From: Acidimicrobiaceae bacterium
GTDB lineage: Bacteria; Actinomycetota; Acidimicrobiia; Acidimicrobiales; Poriferisodalaceae
Direction of reading: 5' to 3'
Length of the DNA stretch: 10,985 nucleotides
Assembly (NCBI GenBank): GCA_002713975.1
Contig: PAVP01000048.1
Location: 6,780-17,764 of the forward strand
In this document: positions 1 through 7,641 of the stretch, piece after piece
Numbering within the stretch: the stretch's first letter is position 1
How the letters are laid out: each line of letters opens with the position of its first letter
Program-made: the position numbers and the translations under genes
Notes under the pieces: model-generated
The model's input: only the letters and a program-made list of their open reading frames with translations
The model's database searches: none
What the model was told of the DNA's origin: nothing

Positions 1-969
1 GGACTTGTTGCTGCTGCGTGCGGCAGTGACGGTGATGGGGGAGAAGTTTCTGGTGGATACAAGATTGGTTTAGTTACCGATACAGGCAAGGTTGACGACA
101 AAAGCTTCAACCAGTCAGCATGGGAAGGCGCCCAAGCGGGGGCTGGAAATGTTCTTGGTGCGACTGCTAGCTATATCGAAACTGAAGAATCCAAAGATTA
201 CGCAAACAACATCCAGCTTTTTGTGGATGATGGAGCGAAAATCATTGTGACCGTCGGTTTCGGTTTGGGTGAAGCAACTATTGAGGCTGCTCAAGCTAAT
301 CCAGATGTGATGTTTATTGGTGTTGACCAATGGCAGAACGAAGCGCTTCCAAACCTTGCAGGCCTGATGTTCCCCGAGGCCAAGGCTGGCTTTATGGCTG
401 GAGCGTTGGCCGGTATGTTGACTGAAACCAACATTGTTGGCGCGGTTCTTGGTACTGACCTAGTCCCACCCGTTGTCTTCTTTAAGGAAGGCTGGGAGAA
501 CGGCGCTCGCTACACCAACCCGAATGTAGAAACCATCTCCACCTATCACCCAGGTGGTCTGGACGTTGCCTTCGGTGACCCGGAATGGGGAGCTACAACC
601 GCTCGTCAGGCCCTGGACCAGGGTGCCGACATTATCTTCGGTGCAGGTGGTGCAACTGGTAATGGAGCCTTGATTGAGGTGGCCGGTGAAGCTGGCGCCC
701 TCTGTGTTGGTGTGGACTCAGATCAATGGTTCACAGTGCCCGAGGCGCATCCATGCCTGGTGACGAGTGCGATGAAGCTCATCGATGTTGGAGTGGCTGA
801 ACTGATTGCTCAGGCCCACGCAGGAACCATGGAAGGCGGCAACTACTTCGGTGAAGTAGGTCTTGCTCCACATCATGATTTTGACAGCATGGTGACTGAC
901 GAGATGCGAGACACGCTTGCTGCGGTCATGGCAGGATTGGATGACGGGTCCATAAATCCCATGCCTTAA
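1..969 (+). CDS. BMP/PnrA-family nucleoside-binding lipoprotein of an ABC importer (5' partial)
   Basis: Extracytoplasmic substrate-binding lipoprotein of the basic membrane protein (BMP, PnrA/Med) family, whose characterised members bind purine or other nucleosides. The reading frame is open from base 1, so the start codon and most of the signal peptide lie outside the window; 322 residues are visible. A relaxed lipobox (LVAAAC) ends at Cys7, the expected lipidated residue, followed by a Gly/Asp-rich linker. The mature domain begins at YKIGLVTDTG (20-29) and has the family DDKSFNQ motif (32-38), a GVDQ strand (107-110), a Gly-rich FGAGGATGNG turn (213-222) and VGVDSDQW (236-243), all typical of the two-lobed fold. 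The TAA stop is followed by a hairpin and then three transporter genes on the same strand, which supports its role as their binding subunit. Specificity within nucleosides cannot be read from the sequence. Family assignment is secure. Confidence 0.92.
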   Translation, partial: GLVAAACGSDGDGGEVSGGYKIGLVTDTGKVDDKSFNQSAWEGAQAGAGNVLGATASYIETEESKDYANNIQLFVDDGAKIIVTVGFGLGEATIEAAQANPDVMFIGVDQWQNEALPNLAGLMFPEAKAGFMAGALAGMLTETNIVGAVLGTDLVPPVVFFKEGWENGARYTNPNVETISTYHPGGLDVAFGDPEWGATTARQALDQGADIIFGAGGATGNGALIEVAGEAGALCVGVDSDQWFTVPEAHPCLVTSAMKLIDVGVAELIAQAHAGTMEGGNYFGEVGLAPHHDFDSMVTDEMRDTLAAVMAGLDDGSINPMP

Positions 970-988
970 GAGAAATATCGGCTTGAAT

Positions 989-1019
989 GGGGGCATCGCT
1001 CAAATTGAGTGGTGCCCCC
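989..1019 (+). terminator. Intergenic hairpin between binding-protein and permease genes (attenuator or mRNA stabiliser)
   Basis: GGGGGCATCGCTC at 989-1001 pairs with GAGTGGTGCCCCC at 1007-1019, giving a 13-bp stem with two G-U pairs and a 5-nt loop (AAATT). It begins 19 nt after the lipoprotein stop and ends 10 nt before the first permease ATG. No T-run follows, so a complete intrinsic terminator is unlikely. Hairpins in this position in binding-protein importer operons (for example malE-malF) protect the upstream mRNA or lower downstream expression, so that binding protein is made in excess. The pairing is read directly from the sequence; the role is inferred. Confidence 0.7.
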
Positions 1020-1029
1020 GAGTCGCGTC

Positions 1030-2100
1030 ATGAGCCGTTCCATATTCCGATCCGTCGCCATTCCGCTTGTAGCGGTGGTCCTTGGGCTATTGATTGGGGC
1101 AGTTTTGATCCTTTCCCAAAACGCTTCCCCTTCAACCGCGTATACGGCCTTGGTGGTAGGAGGACTAGGTGACGCTGACGCTGTTTTGCGAACTCTACAA
1201 AAGGCCACACCCCTTATCTTTGGGGGCTTGGCCGTAGCATTCGCGTTCAAGGCCGGAATGTTCAATATTGGTGGGCAAGGCCAGCTGCTTATAGGTGCGG
1301 TTTTCGCTGCGGGAGTGGGCTTTGGTATTGACGGTCTCCCGATGGTCATTCATCTGCCCTTAGCACTTCTGGCGGGCGCAATCGCTGGCGCAATATGGGG
1401 AGGTCTGGCTGGCACACTAAAAGCGACAACCGGTGCCCACGAAGTGATCGTCACTATCATGCTCAACTTCGTGGCGGGAAATCTCACTGACTGGCTATCT
1501 GCGAACCCGTGGAAAGACAACTCTGGAAACAACATTGTGGCTCGAACGCCTCTTGTTGAGGATTCAGCAACCATCCCAACGCTGGGTGCTGTGCCAGTCG
1601 GTTTCCTATTAGCAGTGGCGGCTGCGGCAACATGCTGGTTGGTACTTGAAAGAACCACCTACGGTTTCGAGGTTCGTAGCGTCGGACATAACAGAAACGC
1701 AGCTCAATATTCAGGTATCAAAGTTGGCTGGATAATGGGTTCCACGATGGCGGTAGCGGGGATGCTCGCAGCACTCGGTGGCGCAGTTGAAAGCCTCGGA
1801 GTTGATGGACGTTTCGAAGCCGGCGTAAATGTGGGTCTCGGGTTCGAAGGAATCACCATTGCTCTTTTAGCTCGCGCTAATCCGCTCGGCGTCATACCTG
1901 CAGCTCTGCTGGTTGGGTTAATGGAAGCAGGCGCATCTCGTATGCAATTCAAAGCCGGTGTCGCCCCAGAGCTCATTGACGTCATTCAAGCCCTGATCCT
2001 CTTTTTCGTCGCAGCACCCATCATCATTAGGTGGTTGTTACGGATGCGTCACGACACCTCAGAACAGCTCCAACTTGGGGCCGGGTGGGGGAGGTCATGA
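1030..2100 (+). CDS. Nucleoside ABC importer permease, subunit 1 (BPD_transp_2 family)
   Basis: Inner-membrane permease subunit of about 356 residues in the branched-chain amino acid/ribose-type permease superfamily, of the branch paired with BMP proteins. After a short basic N-terminus (MSRSIFRS) comes a hydrophobic helix, and many more helices follow. Family motifs are visible: FKAGMFNIGGQGQ (73-85), GAHEVIVTIMLN (136-147; relatives usually have NEV in place of HEV) and GFEGITIALLARANPLG (271-287), near the usual ATPase contact. I chose ATG 1030 because the in-frame GTG codons at 1009 and 1012 fall inside the hairpin stem. No clear Shine-Dalgarno precedes 1030, so the start is less certain than the family. 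It overlaps the next permease by 4 nt (ATGA), indicating translational coupling. The two permeases presumably form a heterodimer. Confidence 0.9.
   Translation: MSRSIFRSVAIPLVAVVLGLLIGAVLILSQNASPSTAYTALVVGGLGDADAVLRTLQKATPLIFGGLAVAFAFKAGMFNIGGQGQLLIGAVFAAGVGFGIDGLPMVIHLPLALLAGAIAGAIWGGLAGTLKATTGAHEVIVTIMLNFVAGNLTDWLSANPWKDNSGNNIVARTPLVEDSATIPTLGAVPVGFLLAVAAAATCWLVLERTTYGFEVRSVGHNRNAAQYSGIKVGWIMGSTMAVAGMLAALGGAVESLGVDGRFEAGVNVGLGFEGITIALLARANPLGVIPAALLVGLMEAGASRMQFKAGVAPELIDVIQALILFFVAAPIIIRWLLRMRHDTSEQLQLGAGWGRS
2087..2094 (+). promoter_or_regulatory. Ribosome binding site fixing the permease 2 start
   Basis: GGGGGAGG lies inside the last codons of permease 1, with only 2 nt before ATG 2097. 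This supports ATG 2097 over the in-frame GTG at 2031, which would add 22 residues inside the upstream gene. The spacing is short, which fits reinitiation at the ATGA overlap. Confidence 0.6.
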
Positions 2101-3089
2101 AACCTCAACAAAAACAACTTCTCTACGCGGGTCTCGCTGTCATGCTCGTCATCATTTGGGTCTTTTACTCAGCAGATGGCCCGCAAACTACAGCCGTGCT
2201 TGCTGGGACGGTGCGCGCTGCGACGCTTCTCGCCCTTGGCGCTATGTGCGGAATGATTGGTGAGCGCTCAGGAGTCGTAAATATCGGGATCGAAGGCCAG
2301 TTTCTTCTGTCTGCGTTCGCAGCGTTCACTATTGCATCGATGACGGGCTCTTTGTTTATGGGCACCATTGCCGGTATCGGGATGGGCCTCCTCATGGGTT
2401 GGATGCTTGCTGCGATGGCTGTAGGCCTCAAGGTCGACCAAATCATTGCTGGCACGGTCTTGAACATTGCTGCATTGGGTCTGACTTCATTTTTCTATGA
2501 CCGAAGTCGCTCCTTAGGGATGGGCAAATACACCAATATTGATCTCGGCCCCCTCGCTGATATCCCACTTTTAGGGACAGTGTTGTTCAGTCGACCACCT
2601 CTCACCTACTTGACTATGGCGCTACTCGTCGTAGTCCATATCGCTCTATTTCGGTCGGTCTGGGGGATGCGAACTCGAGCTATAGGAGAGCACCCCGGTG
2701 CTGCGGACACTGTAGGAATCGACGTTTTGAAATTGCGATATCTCAACGTCACTCTTGCGGGAGGGTTGGCCGGTCTTGGAGGCGCCTACTTAGCTCTTGA
2801 GGCCGTCGGCACATTCAGCCGAGCAATGTCCGGAGGCCGAGGTTTCTTGGCTTTAGCAGTAATGATCTTTGGAAGGCGCACCCCGTTCGGTGCCTACGCT
2901 GCTGCGCTGTTTTTCGGGTTCACAACCGCTCTTCAAAATCAATTTCAGTTAAACAACACCTTCGACATCCCACCGCAATTTGTTGGCATGCTTCCGTTTG
3001 TCGTGACGATCATCGTCGTAGCCCTCAGCGGACTCGTTGGGTCTATGCGTGACCCAGCAGCGCTCGGACAGAACTACGAAAAAGGTTGA
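2097..3089 (+). CDS. Nucleoside ABC importer permease, subunit 2 (BPD_transp_2 family)
   Basis: Second membrane permease, about 330 residues, homologous in type to the preceding subunit but distinct in sequence. It opens MKPQQKQLLY, followed at once by a long hydrophobic helix. Family motifs are ERSGVVNIGIEGQFL (56-70), RAIGEHPGAADTVGID (194-209), a signature of BMP-linked permeases, and GRGFLALAVMIFGRRTPFG (247-265), at the expected site of ATPase coupling. The start is supported by the GGGGGAGG just upstream and by the ATGA overlap with permease 1. The stop is 2 nt before the ATPase start. Length and motif order fit a complete subunit, and I see no frameshift. It should pair with subunit 1 to form the transmembrane pathway. 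Confidence 0.9.
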   Translation: MKPQQKQLLYAGLAVMLVIIWVFYSADGPQTTAVLAGTVRAATLLALGAMCGMIGERSGVVNIGIEGQFLLSAFAAFTIASMTGSLFMGTIAGIGMGLLMGWMLAAMAVGLKVDQIIAGTVLNIAALGLTSFFYDRSRSLGMGKYTNIDLGPLADIPLLGTVLFSRPPLTYLTMALLVVVHIALFRSVWGMRTRAIGEHPGAADTVGIDVLKLRYLNVTLAGGLAGLGGAYLALEAVGTFSRAMSGGRGFLALAVMIFGRRTPFGAYAAALFFGFTTALQNQFQLNNTFDIPPQFVGMLPFVVTIIVVALSGLVGSMRDPAALGQNYEKG

Positions 3090-3091
3090 GC

Positions 3092-4603
3092 ATGTCGGAA
3101 ATCCTTCTCGCCGCGCAGAACGTTACGAAACGGTTTCCAGGTGTTTTGGCAAACGATGATGTTTCTATACGTCTCCGACCCGGACGAATTCTCGCCCTGC
3201 TAGGTGAAAACGGTGCCGGCAAAAGTACGCTCGTGAATGTTCTCTTCGGGATGTACCGGCCTGACAGCGGTCAGGTGGTGATCAAAGATGAAACAGTCGA
3301 TCTTCACGGTCCGGATGACGCCATCTCTCGGGGCATAGGAATGGTGCACCAACATTTCCAGTTAGTGCCACCCATGCGTGTCGTGGAGAACATTGTGTTA
3401 GGTGACGAACCAACAAAGCGGGGTTTGGTCGACCTCGATGAAGCACGAAACAGAGTCGTCGAACTGTCGGAACGATACGGACTGGAAATTGACCCAGATG
3501 CTCTGGTCGAAGATTTGCCGGTCGGCATGCAACAACGCGTCGAAATACTCAAAGCGTTGTATCGCAACGCGGATGTGTTGATTTTGGATGAACCAACTGG
3601 TGTTCTGACTCCACAAGAAGCAGACCATCTGTTGGGTGTGCTGAGGGAGCTAACCGAAACCGGTCTTGGCATCGTCTTCATTACCCACAAATTGCGCGAG
3701 GTTCTAGCAATCGCGGACGACATCGTTGTCTTGCGTAACGGGCAAGTAGTTGGCGAAACAACCCCATCACAAACCAGCGAGAGCGGTTTGGCAGAGATGA
3801 TGGTTGGGCGCAGCGTCGTGCTTCAGGTAGAAAAGTCTGTTGCCGACCCAGGTGACGTGATCCTCAAGGTCAACGAACTAGAAGTAAACGATGACCGAGG
3901 TCAGATCGCGCTTAATGGGTTGAACTTCGAAGTTCGGGCCGGAGAGATATTGGGTGTCGCCGGTGTGGAAGGCAATGGACAACGAGAGTTGGTCGAAGCA
4001 ATTACAGGGCTGCGCAACCCCTCAGTCGGCATCATGGAAATTGATGGCGAAGAATTAAGTAGCGGCTCGCCGAGACAAATCACTAAAAAAGGAGTGGCAC
4101 ACATCCCAGAGGACCGTGAAAAGCATGGCGTCATAGCTGTGTACTCAGTCGCTGAGAATTCAGTGCTCAACCGTTACCACCGGAAGCCTTTTTCGATCCG
4201 AGGGATTTTGCGGAGGGACGTCATTCGGGGTCATGCCCGTGACGTGGTCGATGAGTTCGACGTGCGGACACCCACTGTCTCAGTCCCAGCCTCGAGTCTT
4301 AGTGGCGGAAACAAACAGAAACTTATAGTCGGTAGAGAATTTAGCGATGAGATCAAATTGTTGATCGCAGCCCAACCCACCCGTGGCATCGATATCGGCG
4401 CGATCGAGTTCATTCATCGGCGCATCTTGGAACAGCGAGATAAAGGGACCGCAGTGTTGCTTGTGTCGGCAGAACTCGACGAAATTCTTGGACTTTCAGA
4501 CCGGATCGCTGTTTTGTATGACGGGAAAATAATGGATGTCATAGATGCGCGAGATGCCGACCGAGAGAAAATCGGCCTCCTTATGGCAGGCATCACCGAT
4601 TAG
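3092..4603 (+). CDS. Nucleoside ABC importer ATP-binding protein with two fused nucleotide-binding domains
   Basis: Cytoplasmic ATPase of 503 residues, sharing the tandem architecture of RbsA and MglA. The first domain is canonical: Walker A GENGAGKST (38-46), Q-loop at VHQHFQ (85-90), signature LPVGMQQ (142-148), Walker B VLILDEPT (162-169) with Glu167, and switch His199. The second domain is degenerate in the usual way for this family: Walker A is GVEGNGQRE (291-299) without the Lys-Ser/Thr pair, the signature LSGGNKQK (403-410) is kept, the catalytic Glu is Gln428 in AAQPTRG, and Ser459 stands where the switch His would be. One composite ATP site is therefore expected to be the main hydrolytic site. 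ATG 3092 is preferred to TTG 3086 because AAGG at 3082-3085 is 6 nt from it. The gene ends 9 nt from the convergent aldolase stop, with no convincing terminator between them. Confidence 0.93.
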   Translation: MSEILLAAQNVTKRFPGVLANDDVSIRLRPGRILALLGENGAGKSTLVNVLFGMYRPDSGQVVIKDETVDLHGPDDAISRGIGMVHQHFQLVPPMRVVENIVLGDEPTKRGLVDLDEARNRVVELSERYGLEIDPDALVEDLPVGMQQRVEILKALYRNADVLILDEPTGVLTPQEADHLLGVLRELTETGLGIVFITHKLREVLAIADDIVVLRNGQVVGETTPSQTSESGLAEMMVGRSVVLQVEKSVADPGDVILKVNELEVNDDRGQIALNGLNFEVRAGEILGVAGVEGNGQRELVEAITGLRNPSVGIMEIDGEELSSGSPRQITKKGVAHIPEDREKHGVIAVYSVAENSVLNRYHRKPFSIRGILRRDVIRGHARDVVDEFDVRTPTVSVPASSLSGGNKQKLIVGREFSDEIKLLIAAQPTRGIDIGAIEFIHRRILEQRDKGTAVLLVSAELDEILGLSDRIAVLYDGKIMDVIDARDADREKIGLLMAGITD

Positions 4604-4612
4604 GCCGACCAT

Positions 4613-6586
4613 TTAGATCACTCGGTCGCTGCCACCATCGATGGGGATTTGAGCTCCTGTTATTTGACGGAATGAATGACCGCACATAGCCGCCACGAGT
4701 TCGCCGACGTCAGCGCTTGTTATTTCCTGGCCAAGAAGATTTCTGCGTTTGTATTCGTCTGCGGTGAGCCCATAATTTGCTGCTCTTTGGTTAACAAGTT
4801 CTTGCGACCATAAGCCAGTGTCAAATATGCCATCAGGATGAATTGTGTTAACAACGATTCCATCATCAGCCCATTCCAGTGCAGCTACGCGACCTAATTG
4901 TGTAACCGCTGCTTTCGAGGCGCTATAGGCGGCGGCACCTTTGCCCGGTGCAGGAACGTTCTTTGACCCAACCAGTAGCACCCGGCCACCACCTGGCGCT
5001 AAGGCAAGAAACGGATGTGTCACCTGAAGCAAGTTAGTAACCCCGTTTAAGTTCACAGACAGCGTTGTCTCCCAGTCACTTTGAACAATGTCGGCTATCT
5101 CATTAGAAGCGCCGAAAATTCCTGCAGCGGCGATCACCATGTCGATACCCCCGAAACGTTCGACCCCTAGCTTGACGGCAGTAGCTAAAGATTCGGGATC
5201 TGTGACGTCAGCAGTTAGCTCGAGAAGCGAAGGACTTGAAGGAGTTCCCGATGTGTTCAGATCTATTCCGACAACGGTCGCACCTTTACTAATCAGCGCT
5301 TCGACGCATGCTCGTCCAATTCCAGACGCAGAACCTGTCACTACTGCCACTTCGCCCGACATAGCAGGGGGTTCCCCTGATTTCGCCAACTTCGCTTGTT
5401 CGAGTTCCCAATACTCGACTTCGAACAGATCTGTTTCGGGGAGAGCTACAAACCCCCCGAGCCCTTCGGAGGCTTCAATCACGTCAATCGTATGTAAGTA
5501 AATGTCCGAAGCTATATCGCAGTCACTAATCCTTGCCCCAGCGGTTAAGAGACCTAATTCTGGATCAAGCACTACTCGGGGAGCGGGATCAAGCTCTTGG
5601 ACGCCTGGGAAACGATCTTGGTTCCGTTCGAAGTAGCTGTGATAGTTGGAAACAAACTCGTCAATGTTTCGGCCGATTAGTGGAAATTGTTTTGTTCTAA
5701 TGACGTGATCAGGTGTCGCGGGTCCGCGACAGGCGACATCGGCGACGTCAGAACGTGCAGCGAAAGCGTTTGCTCGCTCATTTGGAGTCCGAACCAGCAG
5801 CATGGGCCGACCTGCAGCGTTCGACAAATGCTCTCTGAGCGTTGCCTGATCCAACGCAGAGCCCGTTGCATGTACTGGCGTCGCCAGAGTGGCTGAAATG
5901 GTTATATCGACTTCTGCCTTTGCTCTCAGGTAGTCCTCGGCCTCGGTAATTGTTTCAATCATGTTGTTGTAGGCCTGCTCGGTTGTGTCACCGAAGGTGA
6001 ACACACCGTGGTTCATCAGCACCATTGCCACTGTGTCAGCATTCGCTTGTTTTTCGAACTCGAGCGCACATGCCTTTGCTAGGTCGAAACCAGGCATTAC
6101 ATAGGGCACGACGACGACTGAGGTCCCCCATAGTTCTCGGACGCGTTGTTCTCCTTCGCTGGTATTGGTCAAAGCCAATGCCGCGTCGGCGTGAGTGTGT
6201 TGCACAGCTGTGAATGGCAGAGAGGCATGCAAGATCGCTTCGACTGATGGGTTAGGAGCCGAAGCGTCAAGAAGATTAAGCCGTAACTGATTGACCATTT
6301 CGGTATCAGTGAGCGTTGGTAATTCAGCTAAACGTTTGACCGCGTCAAGACGAAGTGGAGCAAACCCCTGAGGTTCGATTGTGGCGAGATCCCAACCACT
6401 GCCTTTGACATAGAGAACATCGACTAGGTCACCATGTATGTCAGTTTCCTGGGCCTTTACAGAAGTGTTGCCCCCGCCGTGAAGTACGAGAGCTGATTCA
6501 GCACCTAGAAGTCTTGAGCCATAAACACATTCGCCCAATGGGCCCGAAAACGTTGAAGCTTCAGTGGGGTTCCACAAATTTTTCAT
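4613..6586 (-). CDS. Bifunctional class II aldolase / short-chain dehydrogenase fusion (RhaE-like)
   Basis: Cytoplasmic fusion protein of 657 residues. Residues 1 to about 390 form a class II aldolase/adducin domain: HGGGNTSVK (36-44), KGSGWD (61-66), HTHAD (130-134) supplying zinc ligands His130 and His132, and NHG with His193 as the third ligand. Residues 411-657 form a classical short-chain dehydrogenase: TGSASGIG cofactor loop (417-424), Asp442 at the end of strand 2 (suggesting NAD rather than NADP), AAAG (486-489), Ser541 and YSASK with Tyr554 and Lys558. This matches the rhamnulose-1-phosphate aldolase/dehydrogenase fusion family in length and domain order. Family chemistry: a ketose 1-phosphate is cleaved to DHAP plus an aldehyde, which the second domain then oxidises or reduces. 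No rhamnose kinase or isomerase is nearby; the partner is the mtnA-type gene, with a TGATG overlap. GGGAG lies 6 nt upstream of the ATG. The real substrate is uncertain. Confidence 0.88.
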   Translation of the reverse strand: MKNLWNPTEASTFSGPLGECVYGSRLLGAESALVLHGGGNTSVKAQETDIHGDLVDVLYVKGSGWDLATIEPQGFAPLRLDAVKRLAELPTLTDTEMVNQLRLNLLDASAPNPSVEAILHASLPFTAVQHTHADAALALTNTSEGEQRVRELWGTSVVVVPYVMPGFDLAKACALEFEKQANADTVAMVLMNHGVFTFGDTTEQAYNNMIETITEAEDYLRAKAEVDITISATLATPVHATGSALDQATLREHLSNAAGRPMLLVRTPNERANAFAARSDVADVACRGPATPDHVIRTKQFPLIGRNIDEFVSNYHSYFERNQDRFPGVQELDPAPRVVLDPELGLLTAGARISDCDIASDIYLHTIDVIEASEGLGGFVALPETDLFEVEYWELEQAKLAKSGEPPAMSGEVAVVTGSASGIGRACVEALISKGATVVGIDLNTSGTPSSPSLLELTADVTDPESLATAVKLGVERFGGIDMVIAAAGIFGASNEIADIVQSDWETTLSVNLNGVTNLLQVTHPFLALAPGGGRVLLVGSKNVPAPGKGAAAYSASKAAVTQLGRVAALEWADDGIVVNTIHPDGIFDTGLWSQELVNQRAANYGLTADEYKRRNLLGQEITSADVGELVAAMCGHSFRQITGAQIPIDGGSDRVI

Positions 6587-7641
6587 CAGGAGCTCCCGAC
6601 TCGTGAAAGTGCTTCAGCTATTGAATCTTTAAAAGGGGCTCGTAGCACCCCTGCTTCAGTAATGATTGCTGTGATCAGATGATTTGGTGTCACGTCAAAG
6701 GCCGGGTTAGAAGCAGCCACACCTTTTGGGGTGAGTCTGCGACCGCCAATCTCATGGACCTCGATTGCATCACGTTGTTCGATTTCTATGTGGTTTCCAG
6801 TTGCTAGCGCAATATCGATAGTTGAGGTAGGGGCTGCAACGTAAAAGGGAATTCCAGCTTCCCGAGATGCGAGGGCGTGCCCAACAGTACCGATCTTGTT
6901 TGCAGCGTCGCCGTTGGCTGCGATGCGATCTGCACCGACTATGTAGGCATCCACCTGACCGGATAGAACGGTAGAAGCCATTGCGCTATCTGGAACAACA
7001 GTCACGTCTATTCCGGCGTCATCCAATTCCCATGCCGTCAGTCGAGCGCCTTGTAACAAGGGTCGAGTTTCGGACGCTAAGACTCGCAAAGGCTCGCCAG
7101 CTTCGGCTTTGGCGTACATCGGGGCCAAGGCTGTTCCGGTTCCGGCTGTTGCCAAGCGCCCTGCGTTGCAGTGGGTGCCTATGACGCTGGCGTCGCGCAA
7201 CAGTTCATGTCCGAGTCGACCGATCTCGTTGCACGCCGCTTCGTCTTCAGCAGCAACTGCATGTGCCTCGCTGATCAGGGCCGTTCTGAGTGACGTGAGG
7301 TCGTGAGCGTCGTTCGTTGCTTGATCAATTACCCGGTTGACTGCCCACCGAAGGTTGACCGCGGTTGGTCTGGCATCACCAATTAGGGTTCGACATTCCT
7401 CAAGTCTGCTCTTGGCTTCAGCAAGCGAACTGGGTTGAACCTCGTCGAGAGCGACAACCAGCGCTAAGGATCCGAAGGCCCCCAAGGCAGGAGCGCCGCG
7501 TATGGCTAGCCGCTGTATTGCATCTACTGCCTGGGCAGCGTTTCGTATTTCAATAATTTTGACTTCTGTCGGCAACAGTGTTTGATCGATGATCTGGATG
7601 TGGTCGTTGGCCCACACAACTGGCGGTGTCGTGCCTTTCAT
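6586..7641 (-). CDS. mtnA: MtnA-family (5-methylthio/5-deoxy)ribose-1-phosphate isomerase
   Basis: Isomerase of 351 residues in the MtnA/eIF2B-like family, which converts an aldose 1-phosphate (classically 5-methylthioribose 1-phosphate) to the ketose 1-phosphate. Visible family features are RGAPALG (48-54, phosphate-binding region), THCNAG (156-161) with catalytic Cys158, ETRPLLQGARLTAWEL (191-206), VGADRIAANGDAANKIGT (235-252) with catalytic Asp238, and NPAFDVTP (312-319). The length is normal and both catalytic residues are present. It overlaps upp by 1 nt (TAATG) and the downstream aldolase by 1 nt (TGATG). No recognisable mtnB, mtnC, mtnD, mtnK or mtnP gene is in the window. Next to a class II aldolase, the likelier job is carbon disposal through a DHAP-shunt-like route than full methionine salvage. 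Activity on ribose 1-phosphate is a possibility I infer only from the gene neighbourhood. Confidence 0.9.
   Translation of the reverse strand: MKGTTPPVVWANDHIQIIDQTLLPTEVKIIEIRNAAQAVDAIQRLAIRGAPALGAFGSLALVVALDEVQPSSLAEAKSRLEECRTLIGDARPTAVNLRWAVNRVIDQATNDAHDLTSLRTALISEAHAVAAEDEAACNEIGRLGHELLRDASVIGTHCNAGRLATAGTGTALAPMYAKAEAGEPLRVLASETRPLLQGARLTAWELDDAGIDVTVVPDSAMASTVLSGQVDAYIVGADRIAANGDAANKIGTVGHALASREAGIPFYVAAPTSTIDIALATGNHIEIEQRDAIEVHEIGGRRLTPKGVAASNPAFDVTPNHLITAIITEAGVLRAPFKDSIAEALSRVGSS
6593..6597 (-). promoter_or_regulatory. Ribosome binding site for the aldolase/dehydrogenase gene
   Basis: On the minus strand GGGAG lies 6 nt before the ATG at 6586, inside the last codons of the isomerase gene. 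It supports this start and, with the TGATG overlap, translation coupled to the upstream gene. Confidence 0.55.

Noticed and set aside
1009..1029. Upstream GTG starts for permease 1 (1009, 1012)
   Set aside because: Both are inside the hairpin stem and would add MVPPSRV before a normal permease N-terminus; ATG 1030 fits better, though no strong ribosome binding site decides it.
966..1349. 127-codon minus-strand open frame over the hairpin and permease 1
   Set aside because: No recognisable domain; the plus strand carries clear permease motifs over most of it.
2031..2096. Upstream GTG start for permease 2
   Set aside because: It would overlap permease 1 by 70 nt and add residues not expected in the family; ATG 2097 has GGGGGAGG and the ATGA overlap.
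3086..3091. TTG start for the ATPase at 3086
   Set aside because: AAGG at 3082-3085 is well spaced for ATG 3092 but would touch TTG 3086; the family N-terminus also fits MSEILLAAQNVTKRF.
3304..3723. 139-codon minus-strand open frame
   Set aside because: It lies antisense to the first nucleotide-binding domain of the importer ATPase, has no recognisable domain and is rich in Ser/Arg, as expected of a shadow frame.
4556..4628. Terminator between the convergent ATPase and aldolase genes
   Set aside because: Only 5-bp stems with 11-13 nt loops can be drawn (GCCGA/TCGGC at 4556-4576; CGACC/GGTCG at 4606-4628) and no T-run follows, so I do not call one.
5088..5501. 137-codon plus-strand open frame
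   Set aside because: Antisense to the dehydrogenase part of the aldolase fusion; low-complexity Ser/Pro/Ala composition and no family motifs.
4613..7641. Rhamnose catabolic operon
   Set aside because: The aldolase fusion resembles RhaE-type enzymes, but there is no rhamnose isomerase, kinase or regulator here, and its partner is an MtnA-type isomerase, not RhaA/RhaI.
6586..7641. Full methionine salvage pathway
   Set aside because: Only the isomerase is present; no dehydratase, enolase-phosphatase, dioxygenase, kinase or phosphorylase gene of that pathway is in the window.
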